From positions 496,001 to 560,000 of the forward strand of contig CAVVCQ010000008.1 in the NCBI GenBank assembly GCA_963746805.1: a stretch of 64,000 nt of DNA, in the 5' to 3' direction. Origin of the DNA: DATHTC01 sp963746805 (GTDB lineage Bacteria > Actinomycetota > Thermoleophilia > Gaiellales > Gaiellaceae). The notes beneath the pieces were generated by a model. That model saw only the letters and a program-made list of their open reading frames with translations. It had not been told where the DNA came from and ran no database searches. Shown piece by piece: positions 9,028 through 17,661 of this stretch. The position numbers and the translations under genes are program-made. Numbering within the stretch: the first letter of the stretch is position 1; each line of letters begins with the position of its first letter.

Positions 9028-10487
9028 CAGACGATCTCCACCCGCGCCGTGCCGAGCAGGCCCTGCGGCCGCACGTTCATCAGCGCGACGAGCAGCGCGC
9101 CGAAGAGGATCAGGCGCGTGACGGCCGGCTCGATCACGAGCAGGTTCTCCCAGACGAAGACCGCCAGGTAGAGCGTCGGCACCAGGGCCGCGATCCGCCA
9201 CCAGCCCTGGAGGCGAACGACGACGAGGATGAGCGCAACGAGGGCGACGTAGGCGTACTTGGGCCAGTTGCCGGGATCGCCGGGGATGACGACCCACGAC
9301 TCGATCAGGCCCGCAGCGCGCCCGCCGGCTTCCACGGCGCCTGCCGTCGCGTTGTCGCTGACCGACCCTGCGAGCGCGTGGACCACGACACCGAACACGA
9401 CCACGCCACCGAGCAGCGCGAGGAGCCGGTACCACGGCCGGAACTTCCACACCAGCGCCGCGACGATCACGACGAAGAAGAGGATCCGCGCCGTACCCGG
9501 CGTCGCCGGCGTGAGGATCTCGAACGTGACGTTGATCAGGATCGCGCCGATCAGCACCCCGGTGATGGAGCCGGCGCCGCCGAGGATCACGATCGCGTAG
9601 ACGAGGATCAGCAGGGAGACGTCGAAGGCGCCGGCGGCGACGCCCGTCGCGACGGCCGCGAAGATGCACCCGGTCAGCCCGGCGATGGCGGCACCGAGCG
9701 AGAAGGCGAGCAGCTTGAGCCGGTTGACCGGCATCCCCATCAGCTCCGCCGCGAGCGGGTCCTCGCGGAGCGCACGCCACGAGCGCCCGATCCGCGAGTG
9801 GGAGAGCGACCAGAGCACGGCGGCCACGACGACGAGCGCGCCGAGCGAGAACCAGAAGTACTCGCGCGTGGAGTGCCCGAGCTCCCAGCCGAAGAACTCG
9901 AACGGGTCGATGTCGGCGAGCCCGTTCGCGCCGCCGGTGATCCCGCCGGGGTTCGCGCTGTTCACGAACGTGACGAACGCCTGGCCGAAGAAGAGCGTGA
10001 CGATCGCGAGGTAGTCGCCCAGCAGGCGCCGCGACGGCTGCCCGAGCAGGTAGCCGAGCAGCGCCGACAGGGCGACGACGATGGGGATCGCGATCGCCGT
10101 GTCGAGGTGCCAGTCGTACTTCGGCGAGGCGAGGATCGCGTACGTGTACGCACCGAAGCCGTAGAACGCGATGTAGCCGAGGTCGAGGAGCCCCGCGAAG
10201 CCCACGGCCACGTTGAGGCCGAGCGCGAGCAGCGCGTAGAGCACGGTGAAGAGGCCGAAGCGGAAGAGGTCGCCCGAGCCGAGGACGAAGGGAAGGAGTG
10301 CGGCGAGGCCGACGACGACCGCGAGGCGCGCGGGATCGGGCACACGGTCGAGCGCACGCTGCACCGCACCGACGACGCCCCGGTGACGCTCGGTCCGCCC
10401 CTCCGCGCTCGCGACCCATTCGTCCACGCCGATGCGCGGTGCGTCTGGACGCTCGGGGACTGCCGGGATGTCGTGCTCGTCCGCCAT
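9027..10487 (-). CDS. livM: Branched-chain amino-acid ABC transporter permease LivM
   Basis: A 486-residue membrane protein, longer than the ~320-420 of common LivM. The core LGLNVAVGFAGLLDLGYIAFYGFGAYTYAIL is the LivM hallmark near residue 90, and ADRVHLR-type EAA-loop residues appear as SLSHSRIGRSWRALREDPLAAELMG. The extra length is at both ends: a ~45-residue soluble N-terminus and extra hydrophobic helices after residue ~350, where LivM proteins usually end. ATG at 10487 follows the livH stop by one base and is preferred over an upstream GTG at 10508. Confidence 0.9.
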   Translation of the reverse strand: MADEHDIPAVPERPDAPRIGVDEWVASAEGRTERHRGVVGAVQRALDRVPDPARLAVVVGLAALLPFVLGSGDLFRFGLFTVLYALLALGLNVAVGFAGLLDLGYIAFYGFGAYTYAILASPKYDWHLDTAIAIPIVVALSALLGYLLGQPSRRLLGDYLAIVTLFFGQAFVTFVNSANPGGITGGANGLADIDPFEFFGWELGHSTREYFWFSLGALVVVAAVLWSLSHSRIGRSWRALREDPLAAELMGMPVNRLKLLAFSLGAAIAGLTGCIFAAVATGVAAGAFDVSLLILVYAIVILGGAGSITGVLIGAILINVTFEILTPATPGTARILFFVVIVAALVWKFRPWYRLLALLGGVVVFGVVVHALAGSVSDNATAGAVEAGGRAAGLIESWVVIPGDPGNWPKYAYVALVALILVVVRLQGWWRIAALVPTLYLAVFVWENLLVIEPAVTRLILFGALLVALMNVRPQGLLGTARVEIV

Positions 10488-10488
10488 G

Positions 10489-11526
10489 TCAGACCTTCCG
10501 GATCGCACGTGTGCCGAGGAGGCCGCTCGGGCGCACGAGGAGGACGACGACCAACAGGGAGAACACGACCAGGTCGGCCCAGTTGCCGCTCACGTACCCG
10601 GTCGCGTAGGCCTCGGTGAGCCCGACGAGCAGGCCGCCGAGCATCGCGCCGGGGATCGAGCCGATGCCGCCGACCACGGCGGCCGTGAACCCCTTGAGCC
10701 CGGCGAGGAAGCCCATGAAGTGGAAGATCTGGCTGAACACGAGCCCGAACATGACGCCGGCCGCCCCGGCCAGAGCGCCGCTGATGAAGAACGTCCACGC
10801 GATCACACGGTCGGTGTCGATCCCCATCATCGACGCCGCCTCGCGGTCGTACGAGGTCGCGCGCATCGCCTTGCCGAGCGCCGTCCGGGCGACGAAGAGC
10901 GTGAGGACGACCATCAGCGCGACGGCGGAGGCGATCGCGATGATCCGCATGATCGAGATGGTGACGGATCCGATCGTCCACGTCGGGACGAGCCCGGTGA
11001 GCGGGTCGGCGAACAGCGTGAACGGGTCGTAGGTGCGGAACTGGCCGCCGAAGAGCAGGAGCATGCTGTTCTGCAGGAAGAACGACACGCCGAGCGCGCT
11101 GATGAGCGGGGCGATCCGGGGGGCGTCGCGCAGCGGCCGGTAGGCGACCCGCTCGATCAGGACGCCCAGGAATCCCGAGCCCAGCATGGCCACGAGGAAC
11201 ATCGCCAGCAGCAGCGGCAGGAGCGGCAGCGACGGGTTCGCGGGGCCGCCGAGCGCCGTCAGCACGCCGAGCCCGATGAAGGCGCCGATCATGTAGACGT
11301 CGCCGTGGGCGAAGTTCAGCAGCTTCAGGATCCCGTAGACCATCGTGTAGCCGAGCGCGATGAGCGCGTACACGCTCCCGAGCGTCAGCCCGTTGAAGGT
11401 GAGCTGGAAGAAGAGCGCCCAGTCGGAGTCCGTGCGGACGACGACGTAGACGAGCAGGGCGGCGAACGCCCCCCCGACGATGGCGAGCGAGACGAGCCCC
11501 GGCGGAATGGTCCGTCTGCGCGTCAT
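10489..11526 (-). CDS. livH: Branched-chain amino-acid ABC transporter permease LivH
   Basis: A 345-residue membrane permease with about eight helices. The diagnostic segment GLTLGSVYALIALGYTMVYG and the following INFAHGDVYMIGAF-like stretch (here LLNFAHGDVYMIGAFIG) identify LivH. RATSYDREAASMMGID is the cytoplasmic EAA-type loop that docks the ATPases. The protein has a ~25-residue N-terminal extension with one more hydrophobic helix than typical LivH. It lies 63 bases after the binding-protein gene, with a strong hairpin in between. Confidence 0.93.
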   Translation of the reverse strand: MTRRRTIPPGLVSLAIVGGAFAALLVYVVVRTDSDWALFFQLTFNGLTLGSVYALIALGYTMVYGILKLLNFAHGDVYMIGAFIGLGVLTALGGPANPSLPLLPLLLAMFLVAMLGSGFLGVLIERVAYRPLRDAPRIAPLISALGVSFFLQNSMLLLFGGQFRTYDPFTLFADPLTGLVPTWTIGSVTISIMRIIAIASAVALMVVLTLFVARTALGKAMRATSYDREAASMMGIDTDRVIAWTFFISGALAGAAGVMFGLVFSQIFHFMGFLAGLKGFTAAVVGGIGSIPGAMLGGLLVGLTEAYATGYVSGNWADLVVFSLLVVVLLVRPSGLLGTRAIRKV

Positions 11527-11540
11527 CGGAGGCGAGAAGC

Positions 11541-11576
11541 CGTCGTGCGGCCCATCGCTCGATGGGCCGCACGACG
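11541..11576 (-). terminator. Strong hairpin between binding-protein gene and livH
   Basis: CGTCGTGCGGCCCATCG pairs perfectly over 17 bp with CGATGGGCCGCACGACG, with a 2-base loop (a real tetraloop would open the closing pair). It sits 14 bases after the binding-protein stop and 15 bases before the livH start. There is no T-tract. Such hairpins usually protect the upstream mRNA or partly terminate, giving more binding protein than permease. Confidence 0.7.
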
Positions 11577-11589
11577 AGTTGAGGTCGGG

Positions 11590-12789
11590 TTAGCCGACCG
11601 GGACGTAGGCGCCGGCGGCCGTAACGCGGAAGATCCCGAAGCGTCCCCCGCGGATGTCGCCGTTGGCGTCGAAGCGGATCCGCAGGCCGAGCACCGAGGC
11701 CCTCGCCGCGATGTCGGTCCGCCTGATCTGGGCGCGGACCTCTGCACGCGTGGCCGTCCCGTTCCGGCACGCACGGTCGACGGCGTTCACGACGACCTGC
11801 GTCGCCGCGTACGTCGGCGCGCCGAAGTACTGCGCATCACCGCCGTGGGAGTTGCGGTACTGCGTGATGAGGCTCGACGTCCGTGCGACCGGGAAGAACG
11901 AGACGTACGCGCCCGTGATCTTGAACGTCGACGGGTCGAAGAGCCCGTCGGACCCGAACAGCGCCGCCTGCTTGCCCTGCTCGCGGAGCTGCTGGCCGAA
12001 GACCTGCGCCTTCGCCGCGATCTGCCACGGGATGTACACGACGTTGACGCCGCTGCCGATCTTCGCCACGAGCGACGAGAAGTCGGTCGCGGTCCCGACG
12101 TTCACGGAGTCGCGCGTCACCGTGACACCGCGAGCGCGCAGGAGGTTCTGGACCTCGTCCGAGAGGCCGACCCCGTACGCCTCCTGGTCGTCGATGATGT
12201 AGACGTTCCGCGCGCGGAGCGTCCCCGCGATGTAGTTCGAAACCGACCGCGCCTGGATCGCGTCGGGCGGGACGACGCGGAAGAAGAACCCGCGGCGGAC
12301 CGCCTCCTGCGTCAGGCTCGTGCGAGTCGCCGAACCGGACACGAACGCCGCGCCCCTGGACCTGAGCGGCGGGCTCGAGACGACGACCTCCTGGCTCCCG
12401 GCGGGTCCAATGGTGGCGAGCACCTGGGCGTTGCCGGCGACCTGCTGCGCGGCGCGCAGGGCGGCCGCCGTGTCGGGCAGCTGCGTGTCGCCCTGCACGA
12501 GCGTGATCTTGAGCTTGTGGAAGCGGTTCCACCGGGTGACGAAGTACCGCGCCCAACCCAGCTGCTGGCCGCCGAGTGAGGCGACCTGTCCGGTGATCGG
12601 CGCGAGAATCCCGACCCGCGCGCGATTCCCGCAACTCAACAGCGCGGCGTCAGCCGCCTGCGCCCCTTCCGCTCCTGTCGGCGCCGTCGTCGCGGCTGGC
12701 CGCCCGTAGGCTGCCGCTGCGACGACGAGCGACCCGACGAGGGCCGCGGCGAGCACGGCACCGACGGGCTTCGTCCCTGGCCTGCGCAT
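11590..12789 (-). CDS. Branched-chain amino-acid type substrate-binding protein
   Basis: A 399-residue secreted protein of the periplasmic-binding-protein type 1 (LivJ/LivK, peripla_BP_6) family. Residues 1-30 are a signal peptide (MRRPGTKPVGAVLAAALVG...). The mature part shows VGILAPITGQVASLGGQQ (ligand-pocket start), ATIGPAGSQEV and FVSGSATRTSLTQ. YIIDDQEAYGVGLSDEV opens the second lobe. It delivers the ligand to LivHMGF. It is the first gene of the importer operon, with AAGGAGGAG before the ATG and a promoter at 12837-12866. Relatives bind Leu/Ile/Val, amides or aromatic compounds, so the ligand is open. Confidence 0.92.
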   Translation of the reverse strand: MRRPGTKPVGAVLAAALVGSLVVAAAAYGRPAATTAPTGAEGAQAADAALLSCGNRARVGILAPITGQVASLGGQQLGWARYFVTRWNRFHKLKITLVQGDTQLPDTAAALRAAQQVAGNAQVLATIGPAGSQEVVVSSPPLRSRGAAFVSGSATRTSLTQEAVRRGFFFRVVPPDAIQARSVSNYIAGTLRARNVYIIDDQEAYGVGLSDEVQNLLRARGVTVTRDSVNVGTATDFSSLVAKIGSGVNVVYIPWQIAAKAQVFGQQLREQGKQAALFGSDGLFDPSTFKITGAYVSFFPVARTSSLITQYRNSHGGDAQYFGAPTYAATQVVVNAVDRACRNGTATRAEVRAQIRRTDIAARASVLGLRIRFDANGDIRGGRFGIFRVTAAGAYVPVG

Positions 12790-12836
12790 TTGCTCCTCCT
12801 TGATGGTGTTTCGTCCTCTCCAGCAGATAGGACGCG

Positions 12837-12866
12837 ACTCTACGACGGAGGTTTGATCAAACGCAA
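12837..12866 (-). promoter_or_regulatory. Likely promoter of the liv operon with palindromic operator
   Basis: On the minus strand TTGCGT (12866-12861), an 18-base spacer and TAGAGT (12842-12837) fit a sigma-70-like promoter about 45 bases upstream of the binding-protein ATG. The spacer contains the perfect 12-bp palindrome GTTTGATCAAAC (12851-12862), an arrangement typical of a repressor operator between -35 and -10. No regulator can be assigned. Confidence 0.5.
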
Positions 12867-12877
12867 CCGACCGAAGG

Positions 12878-13444
12878 TCAGTAGTCGAGGACCTGCACGC
12901 GGTCGGCGGGGCTGTGCGCAGGCGTGATCACGCCCATGATCCGGAGGTTCGCGCTGCCCGTGTTCTCGAGCGAGTGGAAGACGAGCCGGGGGAAGAAGAT
13001 GCAGGAGCCGGCGCGCACGGGGACGTCGGTCCCGTCCTCCCAGTGGAGCACGCCCTCGCCCTCGACGAGGTAGGCGACCTCGTCGTAGGGGTGGTTGTGC
13101 ATCAGGGCGCGGCCCGGAGGGACGTTCCCCACGAACTGGGTCGTCTCGGAGGAGCAGGCGAGCAGGCGGAACTCGCGGCCGATCCCCGCGTCGAGCGCCG
13201 CCTCGTCCGCGTAGGCGACGGCGCGCGCGGTCGTCGGCTCGGCCGGCGACGCGAGCGCGCGCACGAGGCGGAGCTCCTCCGCCACCTCGATCTCGGCCTC
13301 CTCGCCGACCGCGAGGAAGAAGCCCGTCTCGGGCTCGAGCGCGTGCTCCTCGGCGCCGACCCGGAGCTGTCCGCGACCCGAAGCGACGAAGAGCGTCTCG
13401 GCGCGGTCGCCGCAGCGGTGCAGCGACGTGCCCGGCGGGAGCAC
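12878..13444 (-). CDS. Bicupin-type protein
   Basis: About 188 residues with two cupin half-barrels. The first (residues ~5-50) is weak: ETLFVASGRGQLRVGAEEH. The second is clear: MHNHPYDEVAYLVEGEGVLHWEDG with metal-ligand residues H, H and E, and a final H in FPRLVFHSLENTG. Cupins of this layout include sugar isomerases, dioxygenases and ureidoglycine aminohydrolase-like enzymes; no specific reaction can be assigned. The GTG at 13444 is tentative because the frame stays open upstream for about 30 codons without a better start. It is convergent with nothing and is divergent from the ABC ATPase gene at 13582. Confidence 0.7.
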   Translation of the reverse strand: MLPPGTSLHRCGDRAETLFVASGRGQLRVGAEEHALEPETGFFLAVGEEAEIEVAEELRLVRALASPAEPTTARAVAYADEAALDAGIGREFRLLACSSETTQFVGNVPPGRALMHNHPYDEVAYLVEGEGVLHWEDGTDVPVRAGSCIFFPRLVFHSLENTGSANLRIMGVITPAHSPADRVQVLDY

Positions 13445-13581
13445 GAGGGCGTGCTGCTCGAGCCCGGCCCCGGCGACCGTCGGCGCGCTCCCGTTCCGCT
13501 GCTCCGCCAGCGCATCGCGCGGCGGAGACGACCTGACCGGCCCTCATCGGACCAGCGTACTTGCGATTTGCAGCGCCGCCT

Positions 13582-14562
13582 ATGCTGGGCGCCGTGGCCG
13601 TGATCGAAGCGGAGGAACTGCGCCGGACCTACCGGACGACGACCGGGGTGATCCGGCGCAAGGCGCTCACCGTCGAGGCGGTGCGCGGCGTCTCGTTCGC
13701 GGTGGAGCGCGGCGAGCTGTTCGGCCTGCTCGGGCCGAACGGCGCCGGCAAGACGACGACGATCAAGATGCTGATCACGCTGCTGCTCCCCACGTCGGGC
13801 ACGGCGCGCGTCCTCGGCCGCGACGTCGTCGCCGACGCACGGGAGGTGCGGCGGCGCATCGGCTACGTCTTCGGCGGCGACCGAGGCCTCTACGAGCGGC
13901 TCTCCGCCCTCGACAACCTGCGCTACTTCGCCGAGCTCTACGGCCTGCCGGCGCGCGAGCAGCGTCCGCGCATCGACGAGCTGCTCGAGCTCGTCGGGTT
14001 GAAGGGCCGCGAGAAGGAGCGCGTCGAGGGCTATTCGCGCGGGATGCGCCAGCGGCTGCACATCGCCCGCGGCCTGCTCCACGACCCCGAGGTGGTCTTC
14101 CTCGACGAGCCGACGATCGGCGTCGACCCGGTCGGCGCGCGTGACCTCCGCGCCATGATCGCGGGCCTCGTCGAGGGCGGCAAGACCGTGCTGCTGACGA
14201 CGCACTACATGTTCGAGGCCGACGCGCTCTGCGACCGCATCGCCGTGATCGCGAAGGGCGAGATCGTCGCTTCCGGCACGCCCCGCGAGCTGAAGGACCG
14301 CGTGGCGGAGGGTCGCGTCGTCGAGGTCGAGGTCTTCGGCGGCGCCGACGAGCGGCTCGCCTCGGTCCGCGGCCTCGGCGGCGTCACGGGCGTCGCGGTC
14401 GAGGAGCGCGAGCAGGCGCAGGTGCTCGTCGTCCAGACCGAGCCGGGCGCCGAGCTCACGCACGCGATCCTCTCGCGGCTCGACGGCGTCTCGGTCGGCC
14501 GCGTCTCCTCGCGCGAGCCGACGCTCGAGGACGCGTACGTGCAGCTCGTCGACGACGCGTGA
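13582..14562 (+). CDS. ABC-2 type exporter ATP-binding protein
   Basis: About 326 residues. Walker A GPNGAGKTTT is at ~51-60, the signature is YSRGMRQRL, Walker B is VVFLDEPTIGVDP and the switch is TTHYM. The C-terminal ~80 residues are the DrrA/CcmA-type extra domain. Start chosen at ATG 13582; TTG 13561 and GTG 13594 are in frame. It overlaps the first of four permease genes by 4 bases and is the only ATPase of that operon, so it must energise all four. Related systems export drugs, lipids or antibiotics. Confidence 0.9.
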   Translation: MLGAVAVIEAEELRRTYRTTTGVIRRKALTVEAVRGVSFAVERGELFGLLGPNGAGKTTTIKMLITLLLPTSGTARVLGRDVVADAREVRRRIGYVFGGDRGLYERLSALDNLRYFAELYGLPAREQRPRIDELLELVGLKGREKERVEGYSRGMRQRLHIARGLLHDPEVVFLDEPTIGVDPVGARDLRAMIAGLVEGGKTVLLTTHYMFEADALCDRIAVIAKGEIVASGTPRELKDRVAEGRVVEVEVFGGADERLASVRGLGGVTGVAVEEREQAQVLVVQTEPGAELTHAILSRLDGVSVGRVSSREPTLEDAYVQLVDDA

Positions 14563-15320
14563 GGACCGTCCTCCGGCTCCTCGGAGTCGGCTGGCTGCTC
14601 CACGTGAAGATGTTCGCCACCTCGGCGTTCAACGGAATCCTGAACGTCCTCTACCCCCTGTTCTTCGCCACGGTCGCGTTCTTCATGTTCGACCCGGACG
14701 CGCTGCTGTACGCCTCGCTCGGCGCCGCGGTGATGGGCATCTGGGGCGCGACGAGCACCGCCGCCGGCTCGGCGATGCAGCAGGAGCGGCGCCACGGGAC
14801 GCTCGAGCTGCTCGTCGCCGCGCCCGTGCATTTCGCATTGGTGCTCCTGCCGATCACGATCGCGCTCGCGACGATGGGCGTCTACTCGATGGTCGCGACG
14901 CTGCTGTGGGGGCGGATCCTGTTCGGCATCGAGCTCACGATCGACCAGCCCGTCGCCTTCGCCCTCTCGATCCCCGTCACCGTGATCACGATCGGCGCCC
15001 TTGGCTTCCTCTTCGCCGTCTCGTTCGTGCGGTACCGGCAGGCCTGGGCGCTCGGGAACCTGTTCGAGTACCCGGTCTGGCTCATCTGCGGCTTCCTCGT
15101 GCCGATCTCACTGCTCCCGGACTGGGTGCGCCCGATCTCGTGGGTGCTCGCGCCGACGTGGGGGATGAACGCGGTGCGCGAGTCGGCGCTCGGCGGGAAC
15201 CCCTGGCCCGACGTCGGGATGGCGCTCGCGCTCGGCTGCGCCTACCTGGCGATCGGGCTGCTCGTGCTCGAGCGGATGCTCGATGCCGCGCGGTCCCGAG
15301 CGGTGCTCTCGCTGGCGTGA
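14559..15320 (+). CDS. ABC-2 permease A
   Basis: A 253-residue permease with six hydrophobic segments. It contains EGSAMQQERRHGTLELLVAAP-like loop residues (QQERRHGTLELLVAAPV) and the late motif ISWVLAPTWGMNAVRESALGG. GTG start overlaps the ATPase stop. It is clearly paralogous to the third permease of the operon (same loop QRWQGTLELLVAAPA and same APTWGM...ALGGNPWPD ending). In ABC-2 exporters two permease subunits form the channel. Confidence 0.88.
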   Translation: MRTVLRLLGVGWLLHVKMFATSAFNGILNVLYPLFFATVAFFMFDPDALLYASLGAAVMGIWGATSTAAGSAMQQERRHGTLELLVAAPVHFALVLLPITIALATMGVYSMVATLLWGRILFGIELTIDQPVAFALSIPVTVITIGALGFLFAVSFVRYRQAWALGNLFEYPVWLICGFLVPISLLPDWVRPISWVLAPTWGMNAVRESALGGNPWPDVGMALALGCAYLAIGLLVLERMLDAARSRAVLSLA

Positions 15321-16102
15321 CGAGCCTCCGCCTGTTCTTCGTCGGCGGGCTGACGAGCTACCGGGCGCTCTTCCGCTTCCTCACGCCGGCGATCCTGATC
15401 CCCAGCCTGCTGGTTGCACCCGTCTTCCAGGTGCTCCTGTTCGCGTACATCGGCCGCGCCGCCGGCGTGGCATCCGACGAGTTCTTCCTCGTCGGCAACG
15501 CGCTGCAGTACGCCTCGATCCCGTGCATCTTCGCGATGACTCAGGTCGTCTCGGAGGAGCGGTTCTGGCAGACGCTCGGCCCGATCCTCGTCTCGCCGGC
15601 ACCGCGCCTACCGCTCTTCGTCGGCCGCGCCCTGCCGGTGGTCGTGAACGGGTTCGCGGTGTCGGCGTTCACCTTCGTCGTCGGCGCGCTGCTGCTCGAC
15701 GTCGACATCCCGGCGAGCGCGATCCCCGGCATCGCGCTGGTCACGCTCGTCGCCGCCTACTCGTGCACCGGGCTCGGACTCTTCATCGCCGCGATCGGGC
15801 TGGTCGTGCGCGAGACGGCGGTGCTCGCGAACGTCGTCTTCGGGATCCTGCTCATCTTCACCGGCGCGAACATCCCGGCCGACCGGACGCCGCCGTGGAT
15901 GGACGCGATCGGCGCCTGCCTCCCGTTCACGCACGCGATCAAGGCGGCGCGCGAGCTCGCCGACGGGGTGCCTTTCGCGGACGTGACCGGTCTCGTCCTG
16001 ACCGAGCTCGGAATCGGCACGATCTACCTCGTGGCCGGCTACGCGTCACTCCTCGTGCTCGAGCAGGCGAGCCGGCGCTTCGCGACGCTGGAGCGCGCGT
16101 GA
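15317..16102 (+). CDS. ABC-2 permease B
   Basis: A 261-residue permease beginning VTSLRLFFVGGLTSYRALF at a GTG that overlaps the previous stop. The loop VSEERFWQTLGPILVSPAPR corresponds to the ATPase-contact region, and the motif LPFTHAIKAARELADG lies before the last helix. It is paralogous to the fourth permease (same RLFFVGG start, same LP-x-TH-x-I-x-AAR motif). Probably pairs with permease A. Confidence 0.88.
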   Translation: MTSLRLFFVGGLTSYRALFRFLTPAILIPSLLVAPVFQVLLFAYIGRAAGVASDEFFLVGNALQYASIPCIFAMTQVVSEERFWQTLGPILVSPAPRLPLFVGRALPVVVNGFAVSAFTFVVGALLLDVDIPASAIPGIALVTLVAAYSCTGLGLFIAAIGLVVRETAVLANVVFGILLIFTGANIPADRTPPWMDAIGACLPFTHAIKAARELADGVPFADVTGLVLTELGIGTIYLVAGYASLLVLEQASRRFATLERA

Positions 16103-16869
16103 AGACCGTCCGACTCGTCTTCCGGGGCTGGCTCTTCCAGCTCAAGACCCTGAGCCTGTCCGGGTTCTTCGTCCTCACCTCGGTGTTCATGCCCGTGGTC
16201 GTCGCGACCGTGGCCTTCTACATGTTCCAGGCCGGGCAGCGCGAGGGGACGCTCTTCTGGGCCGCGCTCGGGGCCGCCGTCTACGGCATCTGGTCGTCGA
16301 CGCTGTTCGGCTCGGGCGGCGCGATCCAGTGGCAGCGCTGGCAGGGCACGCTCGAGCTCCTCGTCGCCGCGCCCGCGCCGTTCTTCCTCGTCGTGCTGCC
16401 GCTGACGCTCGCGACGGCGACGATCGGGATCTACTCCCTCTGCGCGACGCTGCTGTGGGGGCGCATCGCGTTCGGGATCCCGTTCACGCTCGCGCAGCCG
16501 TTGGCCTTCGCACTCGCCGTTCCGGTGACGATCCTCGGCCTCGGCCTGCTCGGGATGGTGTTCGCCGCCACGTTCGTCCTCTACCGGCACGCGAACGCGC
16601 TCTCGAACATGCTCGAGTGGCCGGTGCTGCTCGTCACCGGCCTGCTCGTCCCACTGGCCCTCCTCCCCAGCTGGGTGCTGCCGATCTCGTGGGCGTTCGC
16701 GCCGACCTGGGGCATGCGCGCACTCCGCGACGCGGCCCTCGGGGGGAACCCGTGGCCCGACCTGGCGATGACACTGGTGCTCGGCGCCGTCTACGTCGGC
16801 ATCGCGGCGCTCGCGCTCCGCTACTTCGAGCGCGCCGCCCGCAAGCACGCGACCCTGGCGCTCACGTGA
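16099..16869 (+). CDS. ABC-2 permease A'
   Basis: A 256-residue permease starting at GTG 16099, overlapping the previous stop by 4 bases. It repeats the design of permease A: VWSSTLFGSGGAIQWQRW-like loop, WQGTLELLVAAPAPF and the C-terminal SWAFAPTWGMRALRDAALGG. Both A and A' also share LLWGRI-x-FGI in the third hydrophobic segment. The gene probably arose by tandem duplication of an A-B pair and forms a second pore half with B'. Confidence 0.88.
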   Translation: MKTVRLVFRGWLFQLKTLSLSGFFVLTSVFMPVVVATVAFYMFQAGQREGTLFWAALGAAVYGIWSSTLFGSGGAIQWQRWQGTLELLVAAPAPFFLVVLPLTLATATIGIYSLCATLLWGRIAFGIPFTLAQPLAFALAVPVTILGLGLLGMVFAATFVLYRHANALSNMLEWPVLLVTGLLVPLALLPSWVLPISWAFAPTWGMRALRDAALGGNPWPDLAMTLVLGAVYVGIAALALRYFERAARKHATLALT

Positions 16870-17654
16870 GGGCGAACCTTCGGCTCTTCTTCGTCGGCGG
16901 GATGATCGCGTTCCGCGCGCTCTTCAACTGGATCCGGCCGTCCGTCTACATCCCGACGATGCTGCTCGGGCCCGTGTTCCAGATCCTCCTGTTCGCGTAC
17001 ATGGGCCGCTACTCGATGTTCGAGGACGACACCTTCTTCGTCGTCGGGAACGCGGTGCAGATCTCGTGTATGTCGGCGATCTACGCGGGGACGATGGCGA
17101 TCGCGAACGAGCGGACGTACCAGACGCTGGCGCCGCTCCTCGCCTCGCCCGCGAACCGCTTCGCCCTGTTCATGGGCCGCTCGCTGCCGGTGCTCGCGAA
17201 CGGGCTCCTCGTCTCGGCCTGGGGCTTCTGTGTCGGCTGGGTACTGCTCGACTTCGACCCTCCGCTGTCCTCGCTGCCGCCGCTCGCCGTGGTCGTGCTG
17301 GTCTCGGCCTCGGCCGCGACCGCGTTCGGCCTGACGCTCGGCTCGATCGGGATGCGCGCCCGCGACGTGTTCCTCATCTCGAACCTCGCCTACTACCTCT
17401 TCTGGGTCTTCTGCGGCGTGAACGTCCCGCTCGACGAGCTGCCCGGCTGGGCGGAGCAGATCGGGCGGATGCTGCCGCTCACGCACGGGATCGAGGCGGC
17501 GCGCGCGGTCGTCGCGGGCTCGACGCTGGACGACGTGGCCGGCCTCGTCGCGACCGAGGCGCTCATCGGCGTCGCGTACGCGACGCTCGCGTACGGACTC
17601 TTCCGCTGGTTCGAGGTGCAGGGCCGCCGGAACGCGGCGCTCGACGCGTTCTGA
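16866..17654 (+). CDS. ABC-2 permease B'
   Basis: A 262-residue permease that starts at GTG 16866, again with a 4-base overlap. It parallels permease B: NLRLFFVGGMIAFRALFNW start, NERTYQTLAPLLASPANR loop and LPLTHGIEAARAVVAG near the end. It closes the five-gene operon and ends 7 bases before the convergent MOSC gene. No separate ATPase exists for A'/B' in this window. Confidence 0.88.
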   Translation: MRANLRLFFVGGMIAFRALFNWIRPSVYIPTMLLGPVFQILLFAYMGRYSMFEDDTFFVVGNAVQISCMSAIYAGTMAIANERTYQTLAPLLASPANRFALFMGRSLPVLANGLLVSAWGFCVGWVLLDFDPPLSSLPPLAVVVLVSASAATAFGLTLGSIGMRARDVFLISNLAYYLFWVFCGVNVPLDELPGWAEQIGRMLPLTHGIEAARAVVAGSTLDDVAGLVATEALIGVAYATLAYGLFRWFEVQGRRNAALDAF

Positions 17655-17661
17655 GCTCGAG

